Of a stretch of DNA of 64,000 bases, positions 52,419 through 61,365 are shown piece after piece (positions within the stretch are counted from its first letter, which is position 1; each line of letters starts with the position of its first letter). Source of the DNA: Trebonia sp963759545. Lineage in GTDB: Bacteria > Actinomycetota > Actinomycetes > Streptosporangiales > Streptosporangiaceae. The stretch is taken from assembly GCA_963759545.1 (NCBI GenBank), contig CAVXAB010000005.1, positions 74,142-138,141 on the forward strand, read 5' to 3'. The translations under genes and the position numbers were made by a program. The notes beneath the pieces are model-generated. The model was not told the DNA's origin. It made no database searches and saw only the letters and a list, made by a program, of their open reading frames with translations.

Positions 52419-53936
52419 GTGGCGGCAAGGCACGCCGGTGGCGGCCGCAGGCATCAGGCCCAGTACCGCGCGCTCGCGGGCTTCATCGTGGCCAGCGCGG
52501 CCTTCGTCGCGATCTTCGTCGCGCTCACCCTCAGCGCTTTCCATAAGCCGACACCGCATGACCTTCCCGTCGGCATCGTCGGTTCTGCTGCGGTAACGCT
52601 CCAGGTCGAGCACGGCCTGGACAGCGCCGCCCCCGGGGCGTTCGGCTTCCGCAGCTACCCCAGCGCGGCCAGCGCAACGACCGGGATCGCGCAGCGTGAG
52701 GTCGACGGCGCGCTTGTCGCTTCCGGCGCCAACCTTCGACTGCTTGTCACGCAGGCCGGGGGCACCGGCCCCGAGCAGGCCCTCAGCGGGGCCTTCACGG
52801 CCGTGGCGGCGCGGTCCGGACGTCAGCTCACGGTGACGGACGTTGTCCCGCCCCGGGCCAGTGACTCCCAGGCGCTGTCGTCCTGGTTCGTCGTCCTCAG
52901 CGTGCTGATCCCCAGCCTGGCGGCGGGCTCGGCGTCGGCGCTGGCGTTGCGCCGCGCGTCGCGCGGCTGGTCCGTGGCCGCGCCGGTGGCCATGGCCGTC
53001 GTCAGCGGGTTGATCGCCGCGGCGATCGCCGATGGCATCGCCGGCCTGGGCAACTACGCGGCGATCGCCGGCCTTGTCGGGCTGTTCTCGCTGGCAGTGG
53101 CTGCCCCCACCGCCCTGCTGGCGCGGATCCGGCCGCCGCTGGTCGCCCTGGCCGTCTTGGCGTTCATCGTGTTCGGAATTCCGGCCAGCGGCGGACCGGC
53201 CAACCTGGCAAGCTTCACGCCCGGCTTCCTGCGCGCACTTAACCCTGTCCTGCCGCTAGGGGTAGCGGCCAGCACCATTCGCAACGTCGTCTACTTTGGC
53301 GGCCATGACACTACGTCATACATGTGGACCCTGGCCGCCTGGGCGCTGGCCGGCGTCGTCGGCCTGATCCTGGTCACGGCGCCCCGACGCCCCGCCCCCG
53401 CACTCACCCGGCCCGGCGTGCCGCCAGTTGTCCCGGCAGAACCGGTGTCCGCCCTGCCAGGCCACGCTTCCGTCCCCGGCATGCCGGATCCCCGTGCGGC
53501 GCAGCCCGTTACCCTGGTCGTCGGCTTCGACGACTCCGAGCCCGCCCGGCGAGCGCTCATCTGGGCCGCGGACCTGCTCAGGAGCCGCACCGGCGCCCTG
53601 CACGTCGTCTACGCCGACCACGCCCTAATCGACAGTGACCTGGCGGGATTCGGCCGCACCGAGATGGACGAGGACCGCGATGAGAAGGCCGCCCGCGTGG
53701 CTGAGGCCGCGAAGGAGGTCGCCGCCGCGGCAGGCACGCCGTACACGTTCGAGCGGCGCCAGGAGTCGCCCCCTGACGCGATTCTTGACGCAGCAGGCAG
53801 TTACGCCGCCGCCGAGCCCGCCAACACACCCATTATCGTGAGCGGCCGCTCTCATCATGTCCCGCACCGCGTCATTGGCTCGGTCCCGGTCCGGCTGATG
53901 CACCAGTCGCCCTACCCGATAGTCACGATCCCGTGA
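52419..53936 (+). CDS. Polytopic membrane protein fused to a universal stress protein domain
   Basis: 505 residues from GTG 52419 (SD GGGGAGG). A first helix at about 20-42, an extracytoplasmic domain to about 170, then five or six helices (about 165-320), matching YhgE/DUF3533-like membrane proteins. After a Pro-rich linker comes a complete USP domain (about 365-505): VTLVVGFDDSEPARRALIWAADLL, PIIVSGRSHHVPHRVIGSVPVRLMHQSPYPIVTIP. The ATP-type G-x2-G-x9-G loop appears as GRSHHVPHRVIGSV rather than GSRG. The fusion of a membrane module to USP is uncommon; the role is unknown. Confidence 0.87.
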   Translation: MAARHAGGGRRHQAQYRALAGFIVASAAFVAIFVALTLSAFHKPTPHDLPVGIVGSAAVTLQVEHGLDSAAPGAFGFRSYPSAASATTGIAQREVDGALVASGANLRLLVTQAGGTGPEQALSGAFTAVAARSGRQLTVTDVVPPRASDSQALSSWFVVLSVLIPSLAAGSASALALRRASRGWSVAAPVAMAVVSGLIAAAIADGIAGLGNYAAIAGLVGLFSLAVAAPTALLARIRPPLVALAVLAFIVFGIPASGGPANLASFTPGFLRALNPVLPLGVAASTIRNVVYFGGHDTTSYMWTLAAWALAGVVGLILVTAPRRPAPALTRPGVPPVVPAEPVSALPGHASVPGMPDPRAAQPVTLVVGFDDSEPARRALIWAADLLRSRTGALHVVYADHALIDSDLAGFGRTEMDEDRDEKAARVAEAAKEVAAAAGTPYTFERRQESPPDAILDAAGSYAAAEPANTPIIVSGRSHHVPHRVIGSVPVRLMHQSPYPIVTIP

Positions 53937-54096
53937 TCACCGGTCCGTCACCCGGCCCGGCCCCTGGGGTTGACGTGGCCGCTGAGGCCGCCCACCGCTG
54001 GAACTCACCGACTTTGCTGTGCTCGCGACGGAGGGGCCCGGCGGGCGGCTGACCCTGGCGAGTCAGCCGGGACCGTTCGGTGGAATGATCTTTTGC

Positions 54097-55170
54097 ATGT
54101 TGCCGTGGAGCGCTGAGCTAGCCGGACGGATAGACGAGCACGTGATCAGCAGCGAGTTGCTGCGCGACAATCCGCTGGGGGACCCCCGTGACCGGCCGCT
54201 GCTCGTGTACACGCCGCCCGGCTACGACGACGAGCCGGGCCGCGCGTATCCCGCCGTGTACGTGATCCAGGGCTACACCGGGCACGTGGCTATGTGGCGG
54301 AACAGGATGGCGTTCAGGCAGCCGTTCCCCGAGACCGCCGACGCGATGTTCGCCCGCGGTGACGCGCCGCCCGCGATCGTCGTGTACGCGGACGCCTGGA
54401 CCGCCTATGGCGGCAGCCAGTTCGTCGACTCGCCGGGCACCGGGCGCTATCACTCATACCTGTGCGACGAGGTCGTGGCCTACGTGGACGCGCGGTACCG
54501 GACGATCCCCGACGCCGCGCACCGGGCGATCACGGGAAAGTCGAGCGGGGGGTTCGGCGCGATGATCACGCCGATGCTGCGGCCCGATTTGTTCGGCGCG
54601 CTCGCGACCCACGCAGGCGACGCGCTCTACGAGTACTCCTACGTCCCTGAGTTCCCCGTCGCCGTCCGGCACCTGCGGAAGTACGACGGTGACATCTTCC
54701 GGTGGTGGGACGACTTCCGGTCCAGGACGTCGTTCACCAAGCCGGAGGACATGTCCCTGCTCGGGCTGCTCGGCGTCGCCGCGTGCTTCTCCGCCCGTGA
54801 CGACGGCACGCCGGATCTGCCGTTTGACCCGGTCACCGGCGTGCTGCGGCCGGACGTGTGGCAGCGGTGGCTGGACTGGGACCCGGTGCGGATGGCGCCG
54901 CGCTACGCGGCCGACTTGCGGGGGCTGCGCGGCATCTGGATCGACGCCGGGACCAGCGACGACTTCAACCTGGATGTCGGGGCGGCGGCCTTCCGCGCGG
55001 CACTGCTCGACGCCGGGGTCGAGGAGGACCTGATCCGCTTCGAGCTGTTCGACGCGACGCATTCCGGCATCGATTACCGGTATCCGCTGTCGCTGGCGTG
55101 GCTGTGCCAGCGCATGGCTGATTTATTACGAGGCGTCACCCGGCGGGCTCGGCTTACAGCAGGGAGGTGA
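54097..55170 (+). CDS. Esterase-family alpha/beta-hydrolase
   Basis: 357 residues. Nucleophile elbow GKSSGGFGAM (about 150), catalytic Asp in DAGTSDDFNLD (about 300) and His in DATHSGIDYRYP. This is the esterase D/putative esterase family, acting on acyl esters. No signal peptide is seen. ATG 54097 is the start with the better spacing; ATG 54085 is also possible. The 3' end overlaps the convergent nitronate monooxygenase gene by 17 bases. Confidence 0.88.
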   Translation: MLPWSAELAGRIDEHVISSELLRDNPLGDPRDRPLLVYTPPGYDDEPGRAYPAVYVIQGYTGHVAMWRNRMAFRQPFPETADAMFARGDAPPAIVVYADAWTAYGGSQFVDSPGTGRYHSYLCDEVVAYVDARYRTIPDAAHRAITGKSSGGFGAMITPMLRPDLFGALATHAGDALYEYSYVPEFPVAVRHLRKYDGDIFRWWDDFRSRTSFTKPEDMSLLGLLGVAACFSARDDGTPDLPFDPVTGVLRPDVWQRWLDWDPVRMAPRYAADLRGLRGIWIDAGTSDDFNLDVGAAAFRAALLDAGVEEDLIRFELFDATHSGIDYRYPLSLAWLCQRMADLLRGVTRRARLTAGR

Positions 55171-56113
55171 GCTCGGCCACGATTTCAGCGGCTGACTGTG
55201 GCTGTCTCGCGAGTGCGACGCTTTGTCCGGCCCACATCGAGAGCGCCTCGATGTCACCGGTGGTCCCGGCCATCGGCGGCGCTGGCTCGTAACGAACGAT
55301 CGCTTCGCCGGAGGCGAAGTGCGCGATCACGTCGCCCACTCCTGGCCGCTGCGCGAGCGGCGGGCGGCCCGCGGCCTGCCACGCGTCGGCGGTTGAGTTG
55401 CGGAGCGCCCGGTGGGGAGAGTCGGGCCACCCGACCGAGTACAGGTTGTCGTACCGCTGCGAATCGGTCTCGGCTGCGGCTATCAGCGCGCGCCGGTAGT
55501 CCTCGTGGATCGGCATCTCCTCGGCCAGCAGGAACCGCGTGCCCAGCCATGCGGCCTGCGCGCCCAGGGCCAGCACCGCGGCGACTCCGCGGGCGTCACC
55601 GATCCCGCCGGCCGCGATTACCGGCACCGGCGCCACCGCGTCCACCACCGCGGGCACCAGCGGCAGGGTCGCGACGGTCCCCCACACGTGCCCGCCGGCC
55701 TCCCAGCCCTGCGCGACGACCACGTCCACCCCGGACGCCACCGCCCGCCGCGCTTCCTCGGCGGTGCCGACCGTGTGCAGGACAATCGCCCCGGCGTCGT
55801 GCACGCGCTTGACGTAGCCGCTTGGATCACCCATGAAAAACGAGACAATGCGCAAGCCGGCGTCAAGGGCCTGGTCAAGGCGACGGTGACGATCCTCGGT
55901 GAGAACGAGGTTGCCGCAGAACGGCCGCGCGGTCAGCGCCGCCGTCTCCCGGACCACGGCTCCGACGTCCTCTGACCACGTCAGCGTCAGCATGCCGAGC
56001 GCGCCGGCATTCGAGACCGCCGCGGCCAGCCGGGGCACCGCGACCATGGGCGCCAGGACTATCGGCTGTTCGATCCCGAGCAACTCACACACCGGCGTGC
56101 GTATCGCGGTCAC
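55154..56113 (-). CDS. Nitronate monooxygenase (2-nitropropane dioxygenase family)
   Basis: 319 residues of an FMN TIM-barrel: IEQPIVLAPMVAVPRLAAAVSNAGALGML at the start, then GVDVVVAQGWEAGGHVWG and PVIAAGGIGDARGVAAVLALGAQAAWLGTRFLL. It oxidises alkyl nitronates or related carbanions with O2. The stop of the redoxin gene overlaps the start (GTG at 56113) by 4 bases, so both are coupled. Confidence 0.92.
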   Translation of the reverse strand: MTAIRTPVCELLGIEQPIVLAPMVAVPRLAAAVSNAGALGMLTLTWSEDVGAVVRETAALTARPFCGNLVLTEDRHRRLDQALDAGLRIVSFFMGDPSGYVKRVHDAGAIVLHTVGTAEEARRAVASGVDVVVAQGWEAGGHVWGTVATLPLVPAVVDAVAPVPVIAAGGIGDARGVAAVLALGAQAAWLGTRFLLAEEMPIHEDYRRALIAAAETDSQRYDNLYSVGWPDSPHRALRNSTADAWQAAGRPPLAQRPGVGDVIAHFASGEAIVRYEPAPPMAGTTGDIEALSMWAGQSVALARQPQSAAEIVAELTSLL

Positions 56114-56724
56114 CCCGTGCTCGGTTCGACATACGAGGTCGGCATCGACCCTGAGGAGCGCCGGTCCCAGCCGTGAAACTTCGAGTAGTCGCCCGCGTCC
56201 CAGGCTTCGCGGAGCCCCGGAGCGCTTAGATCCCAGTCCGGGCGGATTTCGCTGGTGGCGGCGCGCAGGTCATTCCACAGGTCGTAGAACGACGGGCGGC
56301 CCCAGAACCAGTAGCCGTTGTAGACACTGTGAATGACCAGACCCGGCTTGAGCACCAAGGTGTGCGGGATCATGGGATTGTGCTCGGGGTCGGTGTACTC
56401 CTGGATGTCGAGGTCCTGCTGGACGGTCCGACCGGGATCAGCGAGGAAGGGCCACTGGGCGCCCACCGACGCGCGGAATTCCTGCAGGGTGTGATGATCA
56501 TCGGTGGCGATAGTGGCGACCTGGGTGTAGGCCACCGCGATCTTCGGATAGTTGGCCGCCAGCTCAAGGTGCTGCTGGTGCTCTTTGGGGCAGTAGTTGC
56601 CGCGCGCCAGGGTGAGGATCAGCGGATCGCGACCCTGCAGCTCGCTGAGCGTACGCACCGTGCCGGTCTGATCCGGGAGAGCGTAATCAGGGAAGGTGCC
56701 GCCAGGTCTGATATCAGGACGCAT
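56110..56724 (-). CDS. Redoxin/AhpC-TSA-like protein
   Basis: 204 residues of thioredoxin fold: PGGTFPDYALPDQTGTVRTLSEL, DPLILTLARGNYCPKEHQQH with a single Cys in the peroxidatic position, and LVLKPGLVIHSVYNGYWFW. A 1-Cys-type peroxidase or reductase is likely. It is transcribed first in the operon with the nitronate monooxygenase gene, which suggests removal of peroxide made by that enzyme. Confidence 0.88.
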   Translation of the reverse strand: MRPDIRPGGTFPDYALPDQTGTVRTLSELQGRDPLILTLARGNYCPKEHQQHLELAANYPKIAVAYTQVATIATDDHHTLQEFRASVGAQWPFLADPGRTVQQDLDIQEYTDPEHNPMIPHTLVLKPGLVIHSVYNGYWFWGRPSFYDLWNDLRAATSEIRPDWDLSAPGLREAWDAGDYSKFHGWDRRSSGSMPTSYVEPSTG

Positions 56725-56775
56725 GCATGACCGCCTCTCACAGCCTCGAGTCGCTCAGCCTCTGGCTGAGCATCG

Positions 56776-57177
56776 TCACTGACCCCCCGGCTCGCCAGGT
56801 ATCGCCTCGGCTAGGGCCGCGCGCGAGGCAGGCGCCGGGAAGGGGTCGGCGAAGTACTGGGTCTCGTGCGTGACGTGCTCGCCGGTGAATTCCATGACGC
56901 TTACCGAGTACGTGGGCACGCCGTCGTAGGTGATCACGCACTCGCTCACCCACAGGTCGCCGCCGCCCCGGATCCGCAAGACGGTGAAGTGGCGTTCAGC
57001 CGGGTGCCCGCCGCGCTGCGCCTGGATCTTTGACCGGCCCCGGAAGCGCTCCCCGGACTGCGGGTAGTCCAGGATCGCGTCTTCGGCGTAGATCGCGTGC
57101 TCAGTCTCGTTGTCCCCGCGCTCGGAGGCCTCCCAGTGCTGCTCAATCCGGGCCCGGGTCTTGGCGTCACGATCCAT
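56776..57177 (-). CDS. SnoaL/NTF2-like protein
   Basis: 133 residues forming a single NTF2-like domain: IEQHWEASERGDNETEHAIYAEDAILDYPQSGERFRG and VSVMEFTGEHVTHETQYFADPF. Related proteins bind small hydrophobic ligands or act as hydrolases. ATG 57177 has AAGGAA 5-6 bases upstream. It precedes the redoxin gene by 51 bases. Confidence 0.85.
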   Translation of the reverse strand: MDRDAKTRARIEQHWEASERGDNETEHAIYAEDAILDYPQSGERFRGRSKIQAQRGGHPAERHFTVLRIRGGGDLWVSECVITYDGVPTYSVSVMEFTGEHVTHETQYFADPFPAPASRAALAEAIPGEPGGQ

Positions 57178-57382
57178 GGACTGTTCCTTCCCGCGCCGGG
57201 TGGACTGAACACCGCCTGACGGCTTGAGCCGCGGCGGTTCCATCGCGCGGTCAGCGGGGCCCGATGTCACGAGCTCGTAATGGGCGGTCTATTGCCGATA
57301 GTCCGGTTCCCGTCGCTGGACCGGGTTAGCCTCCGCAGAGGACAAAGAACATGACCGTACCGACCAAGGAGCGTGATCCTTG

Positions 57383-58453
57383 ATGCCGGAACTGGAGGCG
57401 TTCTTTCATGACCTCCGGGCCCTGCGCGCGAGCGCGGGCCTGAGCCTGGCCGAACTCGCCGAACGGGCGCATTTCCCTGAGGAGACGCTCGCGGCGGCCG
57501 AGGCCGGGCCTGCCCTGCCGCCCAACCCCGTGCTCGTCGCTTACGTCCGGGCTTGCGGTGGCCCCGTCGGACAGTGGGAAGACCGCTGGCGCGACGCGGG
57601 CGCCGCGGCCGCCGGCGGGTTCCTCGCCAAAGTCCCTGCGTCCGCCGGCGCCCCGCAGCCCGCCGCGCCGCGCGGGCGCCCGGGACGGCGCGGGCGCCCG
57701 GGGCGGAGCGCCGCGGTCGCGGCCGCCGTCGCCACGCTGGTCGCGGCAGGGACAGCCGTCGCAGTGACGCGCCCCGCCGCTCACACTGACGCCGGTGCCA
57801 GGCCGCGGACCGCACCGAGTGCCTCCCGGCCGCGGTCCCTTCCCCAGCACGCGGCCGCCGCTGCGCCACGGATAACTCCCGCTTCGCGGATGACCTCTGC
57901 GCCGCGGATGAACTCCGTGCTGCGAGTCACCGGCGTCGGCTGCCCGGCCAGCCAGGACAATGGCGTCACCCTCACCACCGCCAGGCCCGGGCCGCCGTGG
58001 ACCGCCGCGCAAGGCGGCTGGGCCGGCAACGGCTGCGACGGGGCGTCGGTGTGGACCATGAACCCAGCAGGGAAGCAGCCCAGCCCGTCGACGCTCACCT
58101 GGTGGTTCGGCGCGCTCCCCGGCGCTTCCCGCTGCACGCTATCGGTCTACGTGCCCACGCAGAACGCCCTCGGCCAGGCCGGCTACGCGGTCTCCGCCGG
58201 CTCCGGCAGCACCCTCGGCACCGTGACCATCGACCAGGCCGCCGAAGCCGGGTACTGGGTCGTCCTCGGCACCTTCCCCGCTGCCAGTTCCGGTTACCAG
58301 ATCCAGTTGATGCCCGAGGTGACGGAACTCACCGCAGCAGGCCCCGCTGCCAAAGGACCGGGAAAGCCAGCCCCCAAGCCCGTTCCGCCCGGCCACAACT
58401 CCGCCATCGCCGCCTCCGCCGCCGCCGCGACGTGCTCCGGTTCGCCCGGCTGA
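57383..58453 (+). CDS. HTH protein with one membrane helix and extracellular domain
   Basis: 356 residues. An N-terminal XRE-type HTH (about 8-45: LRALRASAGLSLAELAERAHFPEETLAAAE), a Pro/Arg-rich linker, a membrane helix (SAAVAAAVATLVAAGTAVAV, about 110-128), and a Ser/Pro-rich linker leading to a secreted domain (CPASQDNGVTLTTARPG, AGYWVVLGTFPAASSGYQIQLMPEV). Membrane-bound regulators of this shape are common in actinomycetes and probably sense the cell surface. AAGGAG lies 11 bases before the ATG; TTG 57380 is closer. Confidence 0.8.
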   Translation: MPELEAFFHDLRALRASAGLSLAELAERAHFPEETLAAAEAGPALPPNPVLVAYVRACGGPVGQWEDRWRDAGAAAAGGFLAKVPASAGAPQPAAPRGRPGRRGRPGRSAAVAAAVATLVAAGTAVAVTRPAAHTDAGARPRTAPSASRPRSLPQHAAAAAPRITPASRMTSAPRMNSVLRVTGVGCPASQDNGVTLTTARPGPPWTAAQGGWAGNGCDGASVWTMNPAGKQPSPSTLTWWFGALPGASRCTLSVYVPTQNALGQAGYAVSAGSGSTLGTVTIDQAAEAGYWVVLGTFPAASSGYQIQLMPEVTELTAAGPAAKGPGKPAPKPVPPGHNSAIAASAAAATCSGSPG

Positions 58454-58492
58454 CGCCGGGAAGTCACGGCGCGGCTGCCGTGGCCACGATTA

Positions 58493-58996
58493 CTAAGGCG
58501 TTTCTGGTTCCTGGCGGTCGATCTCACTGACCGTGCGCCGGCTTCCGGCCCGCCTGGTCCAGCGGCGCAGCCAGAGCAGGCCGAAAACGGGAAGGACGAG
58601 CGGAACGAATCCGTAGCCGCTGCCGTAGCCGGACCACACCGTGGCATCGGGGAAGGTGGCCGGGTCGACGAGGCTCCAGGTGCCGACCGCCAGCACGCCG
58701 GCGAACTCCACCGAGCAGGACAGGACCGCGATCCGGCGTGCTGCCGGAGTGCCGGCGGCGAGGGTGACCGTGGCGAGGATGTACACCGCGGCGGCGAAGG
58801 CCGACAGCAGGTAAGCGACCGGGGCGTGGCCGAACTTCGTCGCGATCTGCACCGCGGCCCGTGCGGAAGCGGAGAGCGCGAAGATGCCGTAGACGGCGAC
58901 AAGCAGCCGGCCAGGACCTGTCCTAGTCGACTCCGGCCGCGATGCCGCGGGCTCGGGCGATACCGCGGGCTCAGACGGTGCCACCGGCTCAGACAT
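58493..58996 (-). CDS. Membrane protein, unknown function
   Basis: 167 residues with four helices: LLVAVYGIFALSASARAAVQIA, VAYLLSAFAAAVYILATVTLAAG, VLSCSVEFAGVLAVGTWSLV and GFVPLVLPVFGLLWL. The acidic N-terminus is Pro/Glu/Ser-rich. ATG 58996 overlaps the stop of the upstream membrane gene by 8 bases, so both are coupled and may form a two-protein unit. Confidence 0.8.
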   Translation of the reverse strand: MSEPVAPSEPAVSPEPAASRPESTRTGPGRLLVAVYGIFALSASARAAVQIATKFGHAPVAYLLSAFAAAVYILATVTLAAGTPAARRIAVLSCSVEFAGVLAVGTWSLVDPATFPDATVWSGYGSGYGFVPLVLPVFGLLWLRRWTRRAGSRRTVSEIDRQEPETP

Positions 58997-59363
58997 GAAT
59001 GGCCGGCCAGATCTCATGCAGCCGGACCATCAGCACGGCAGCGACCAGTCCGGCCACGGCGTAGACCGCCGGGCCCCACCGCGACCGCTCCATCGCTCCC
59101 CAGAACCCCGCGATCACCGGGACGAGCGGCATCGCGATGAGGTATCCGATGAGCGTACCCAGTGAGGCCGGGCGCCCGCCGCCTATGAGCCTGGCCACGA
59201 CGATGCCGACCAGGACAAGAAGCAGGATCTCGAGGACGCCAAGTGCGGCGAGCAGGCCAAGGCCCACTCGCCGGTTGAGTGCGGTCATCAGCAGCGCATA
59301 CCCGGCAAGCGCAAGACCGGCGACGATGATCGTCGTGGGAACGGCACCGTTCACGGACGACAC
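58989..59363 (-). CDS. Membrane protein under a BlaI-type operator
   Basis: About 124 residues with four helices (TTIIVAGLALAGYALLMTAL; LGLLAALGVLEILLLVLVGIVVARLIG; GYLIAMPLVPVIAGFW; AVYAVAGLVAAVLMV). The GTG start at 59363 (or 59354) directly follows a dyad typical of BlaI/CopY repressors, so the transcript would be nearly leaderless. It is translationally coupled to the next membrane gene. Confidence 0.75.
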   Translation of the reverse strand: MSSVNGAVPTTIIVAGLALAGYALLMTALNRRVGLGLLAALGVLEILLLVLVGIVVARLIGGGRPASLGTLIGYLIAMPLVPVIAGFWGAMERSRWGPAVYAVAGLVAAVLMVRLHEIWPAIHV

Positions 59364-59365
59364 GA

Positions 59366-59382
59366 TACTACGTTTCGTAGTA
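59366..59382. promoter_or_regulatory. BlaI/MecI-type operator
   Basis: TACTACG-TTT-CGTAGTA, a perfect 7+3+7 dyad resembling TACTAC...GTAGTA operators of the BlaI/CopY family. No blaI-like gene is within this window, so regulation must be in trans. Confidence 0.65.
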
Positions 59383-59575
59383 ACGAGCGCCCGCTCGGCA
59401 GTACGGACTCCTCGGTCCTGGACTGCCAAAGTCCACTCGCCGCCCGGGCCCGGGTCATGGCCAGGCCTGCTTTTCGGCCGTGCGCTTTCAGGGTATAGAC
59501 CATCGAACTCGGCGCAAACAGCCGCTTTTGGCTGCTGCCCGGGCGCCGACGCCGTCGCCTGCCGAAAGTGAACAC

Positions 59576-59827
59576 ATGGAAGCTAATGCAGACAGCTTCC
59601 TCGAACTCCTCCATCAGTTCGAGGACTTCACCGACGCGGTCTCCCCTGAGCAAGCGCACACCGAGTTCGATGAGACGACTCTGCAGATGTTCTGGATGCG
59701 ATGGCCGCAGCTTTCCGCATGGACCGGGGCGCTGTGGCGCATGCTGTCCGAGGAACTGTCCGGCCCGTCCACTCCGCATTCGGACCCGGAACTCGATGAG
59801 GTCGGCGAAAGTGGCTTACGATCCTAG
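59576..59827 (+). CDS. Small acidic hypothetical protein
   Basis: 83 residues from ATG 59576: SFLELLHQFEDFTDAVSPEQA and TLQMFWMRWPQLSAWTGALWRML. It is helical and Trp-rich in the second half. Its 3' end overlaps the CBS gene by 17 bases. The family is not recognised. Confidence 0.55.
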   Translation: MEANADSFLELLHQFEDFTDAVSPEQAHTEFDETTLQMFWMRWPQLSAWTGALWRMLSEELSGPSTPHSDPELDEVGESGLRS

Positions 59828-60230
59828 CCGCCCAAGCCGCGCGCTGACCGTCCGTGACGTCATGACCACCGGCGTGGTCACGACCAGCCCTGACGACCCG
59901 GTTGCGGACGCCGCGGCGGCCATGGTCCGGCAGAAAGTCGGATCGGCACTCATCATGCAGAGCCGTTTCCTTACCGGCATTCTCACCGAACGGGACGTGC
60001 TACGCGCTGCGGCATCCGGTAGCGACCTGACGAATTCCCCGGTTTCCGCCTGGATGACCAAGAACCCGGAGCAGGCGTCCCCGGATACCACGGTCGAGGA
60101 CGCCCTCCAGCTCATGCTGCTGCACGGCTTCCGGCACCTCCCGGTGCTTGAAGGCCGCGAGGTGCGCGGCGTGGTCAGCCTGCGTGACCTGGCCGCCGCC
60201 CGGATCACCCGGCACGCCGCACGAAGCTGA
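59811..60230 (+). CDS. CBS-domain pair protein
   Basis: 139 residues from GTG 59811. Two CBS motifs: LTVRDVMTTGVVTTSPDDPVADAAAAMV and VSAWMTKNPEQASPDTTVEDALQLMLLHGFRHLPVL. Such stand-alone CBS pairs bind adenine nucleotides and occur in hypoxia or stress regulons, for instance hypoxic response protein 1 of mycobacteria. It overlaps the previous gene and is convergent to the DUF1269-like gene with 26 bases overlap. Confidence 0.92.
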   Translation: MAYDPSRPSRALTVRDVMTTGVVTTSPDDPVADAAAAMVRQKVGSALIMQSRFLTGILTERDVLRAAASGSDLTNSPVSAWMTKNPEQASPDTTVEDALQLMLLHGFRHLPVLEGREVRGVVSLRDLAAARITRHAARS

Positions 60231-60675
60231 CCGCTGTCCTGCCTAATGATTCCTGTCCCGGTTTGCGCTGCCTGGCCAGTTCGACGGCCTGCCGGAGCTG
60301 ATCCTGCTCGGGAACCGACAGGTCGCTCCTGATGAGCTCCATGTTCTGGCCTTCGAACGCATGCACTACGGCGTCAATCTCGGCGCCTGAGCTCATCAGC
60401 ACTACCGCTGATGTGCCGGGCCGCAGGTCGCCTTTAACGCTCTCTATCATGGAACCGTCGATGACAGGGCGCTGCAGTCGGCGCACCATCGAGGCGACCT
60501 TGCCGCCCTGCTCGTGCACGTGCTCCTGCGTCGTCGGCTCTGCCGCGTACTCGGGCCACCGGAGCACGGCGACGTCCATCAAGTGGATGAGATCCTGAGA
60601 GTCCAGCTGCTTGAGCCGGGCTACCGCGTTGTCGGCTCCCTCGGTACCAGGGAACCGCCATGCCGTTGTAGGCAC
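60205..60675 (-). CDS. DUF1269-family protein
   Basis: 156 residues from GTG 60675, with GGAGGAG 7-8 bases upstream. Stretches: AWRFPGTEGADNAVARLKQLD, LIHLMDVAVLRWPEY, PGTSAVVLMSSGAEIDAVVHAFEGQNMELIRSDLS. This is the DUF1269 profile; members are soluble and of unknown role. Convergent to the CBS gene. Confidence 0.85.
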   Translation of the reverse strand: MPTTAWRFPGTEGADNAVARLKQLDSQDLIHLMDVAVLRWPEYAAEPTTQEHVHEQGGKVASMVRRLQRPVIDGSMIESVKGDLRPGTSAVVLMSSGAEIDAVVHAFEGQNMELIRSDLSVPEQDQLRQAVELARQRKPGQESLGRTAVSFVRRAG

Positions 60676-60855
60676 CGAATTCTCCTCCCTTGGCAGGGAA
60701 AGCCAGGTTGCAGCCGACCGCAAGGGATCGGCCCCTGGTTACTGGGCTCCATGATCTCGCCGCGAACGCATCGCCGGCCTCACCCTTAACAGGTGATTGC
60801 CGCAATCGCCAGCGCCTGAGCGTATGTATCAGGCGCGGCCAGCGGTTCAAGCGAC

Positions 60856-61365
60856 CTACCAGCGGCCGCGGTGCACAACCTCACTCAAAGGCCGCCGCTT
60901 GGGGTTCTTGATCGGCGTGAGCGGCCGATCAGCCGGGTAGCCGAGCGATACAAGCAGGGCCCAGTTGCGGTCGCCGGGAAAGCCGAGCAGGTCGCGGGCG
61001 AGTTGCATGTCGGCGACGCCCGCGTGGCAGCTGCCGATTCCCAGGTCGGCGGCCGCGAGCGTCATGGCCATCGTCGCCTGGCCCAAGTCGAACTCGGCCC
61101 GGTGGAATTCGTTGTCGGCAGCGGGGCCGATAACGACGATGGTCGCCGCTGAGCCTGCCACGTGGCCGGCGCCTTGCCAGACCTTTGCCAGCTCGCGGAG
61201 CTGCTGACGATCGGTGACGACGATGAAGTCCCACGGCTGCCAGTTCTGCGAGGACGGTGACCGGCGGCCTGCCTCGAGAATCTGGTCCAGGTCTGCCGCC
61301 GGGATCGGGCGGTCGGCGAAAGACCGTACGTTGCGGCGTGACTCGATGGCTTCCCAGGTCTGCAT
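60856..61365 (-). CDS. Nitroreductase-family FMN protein
   Basis: 169 residues: the N-terminal ESRRNVRSFADRPIP and RRSPSSQNWQPWDFIVV binding site, then AMTLAAADLGIGSCHAG and the C-terminal part. A single-domain FMN enzyme reducing nitro or flavin compounds with NAD(P)H. Homologues in the mycobacterial dormancy regulon are known; here it lies 180 bases from the DUF1269 gene. Confidence 0.9.
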   Translation of the reverse strand: MQTWEAIESRRNVRSFADRPIPAADLDQILEAGRRSPSSQNWQPWDFIVVTDRQQLRELAKVWQGAGHVAGSAATIVVIGPAADNEFHRAEFDLGQATMAMTLAAADLGIGSCHAGVADMQLARDLLGFPGDRNWALLVSLGYPADRPLTPIKNPKRRPLSEVVHRGRW

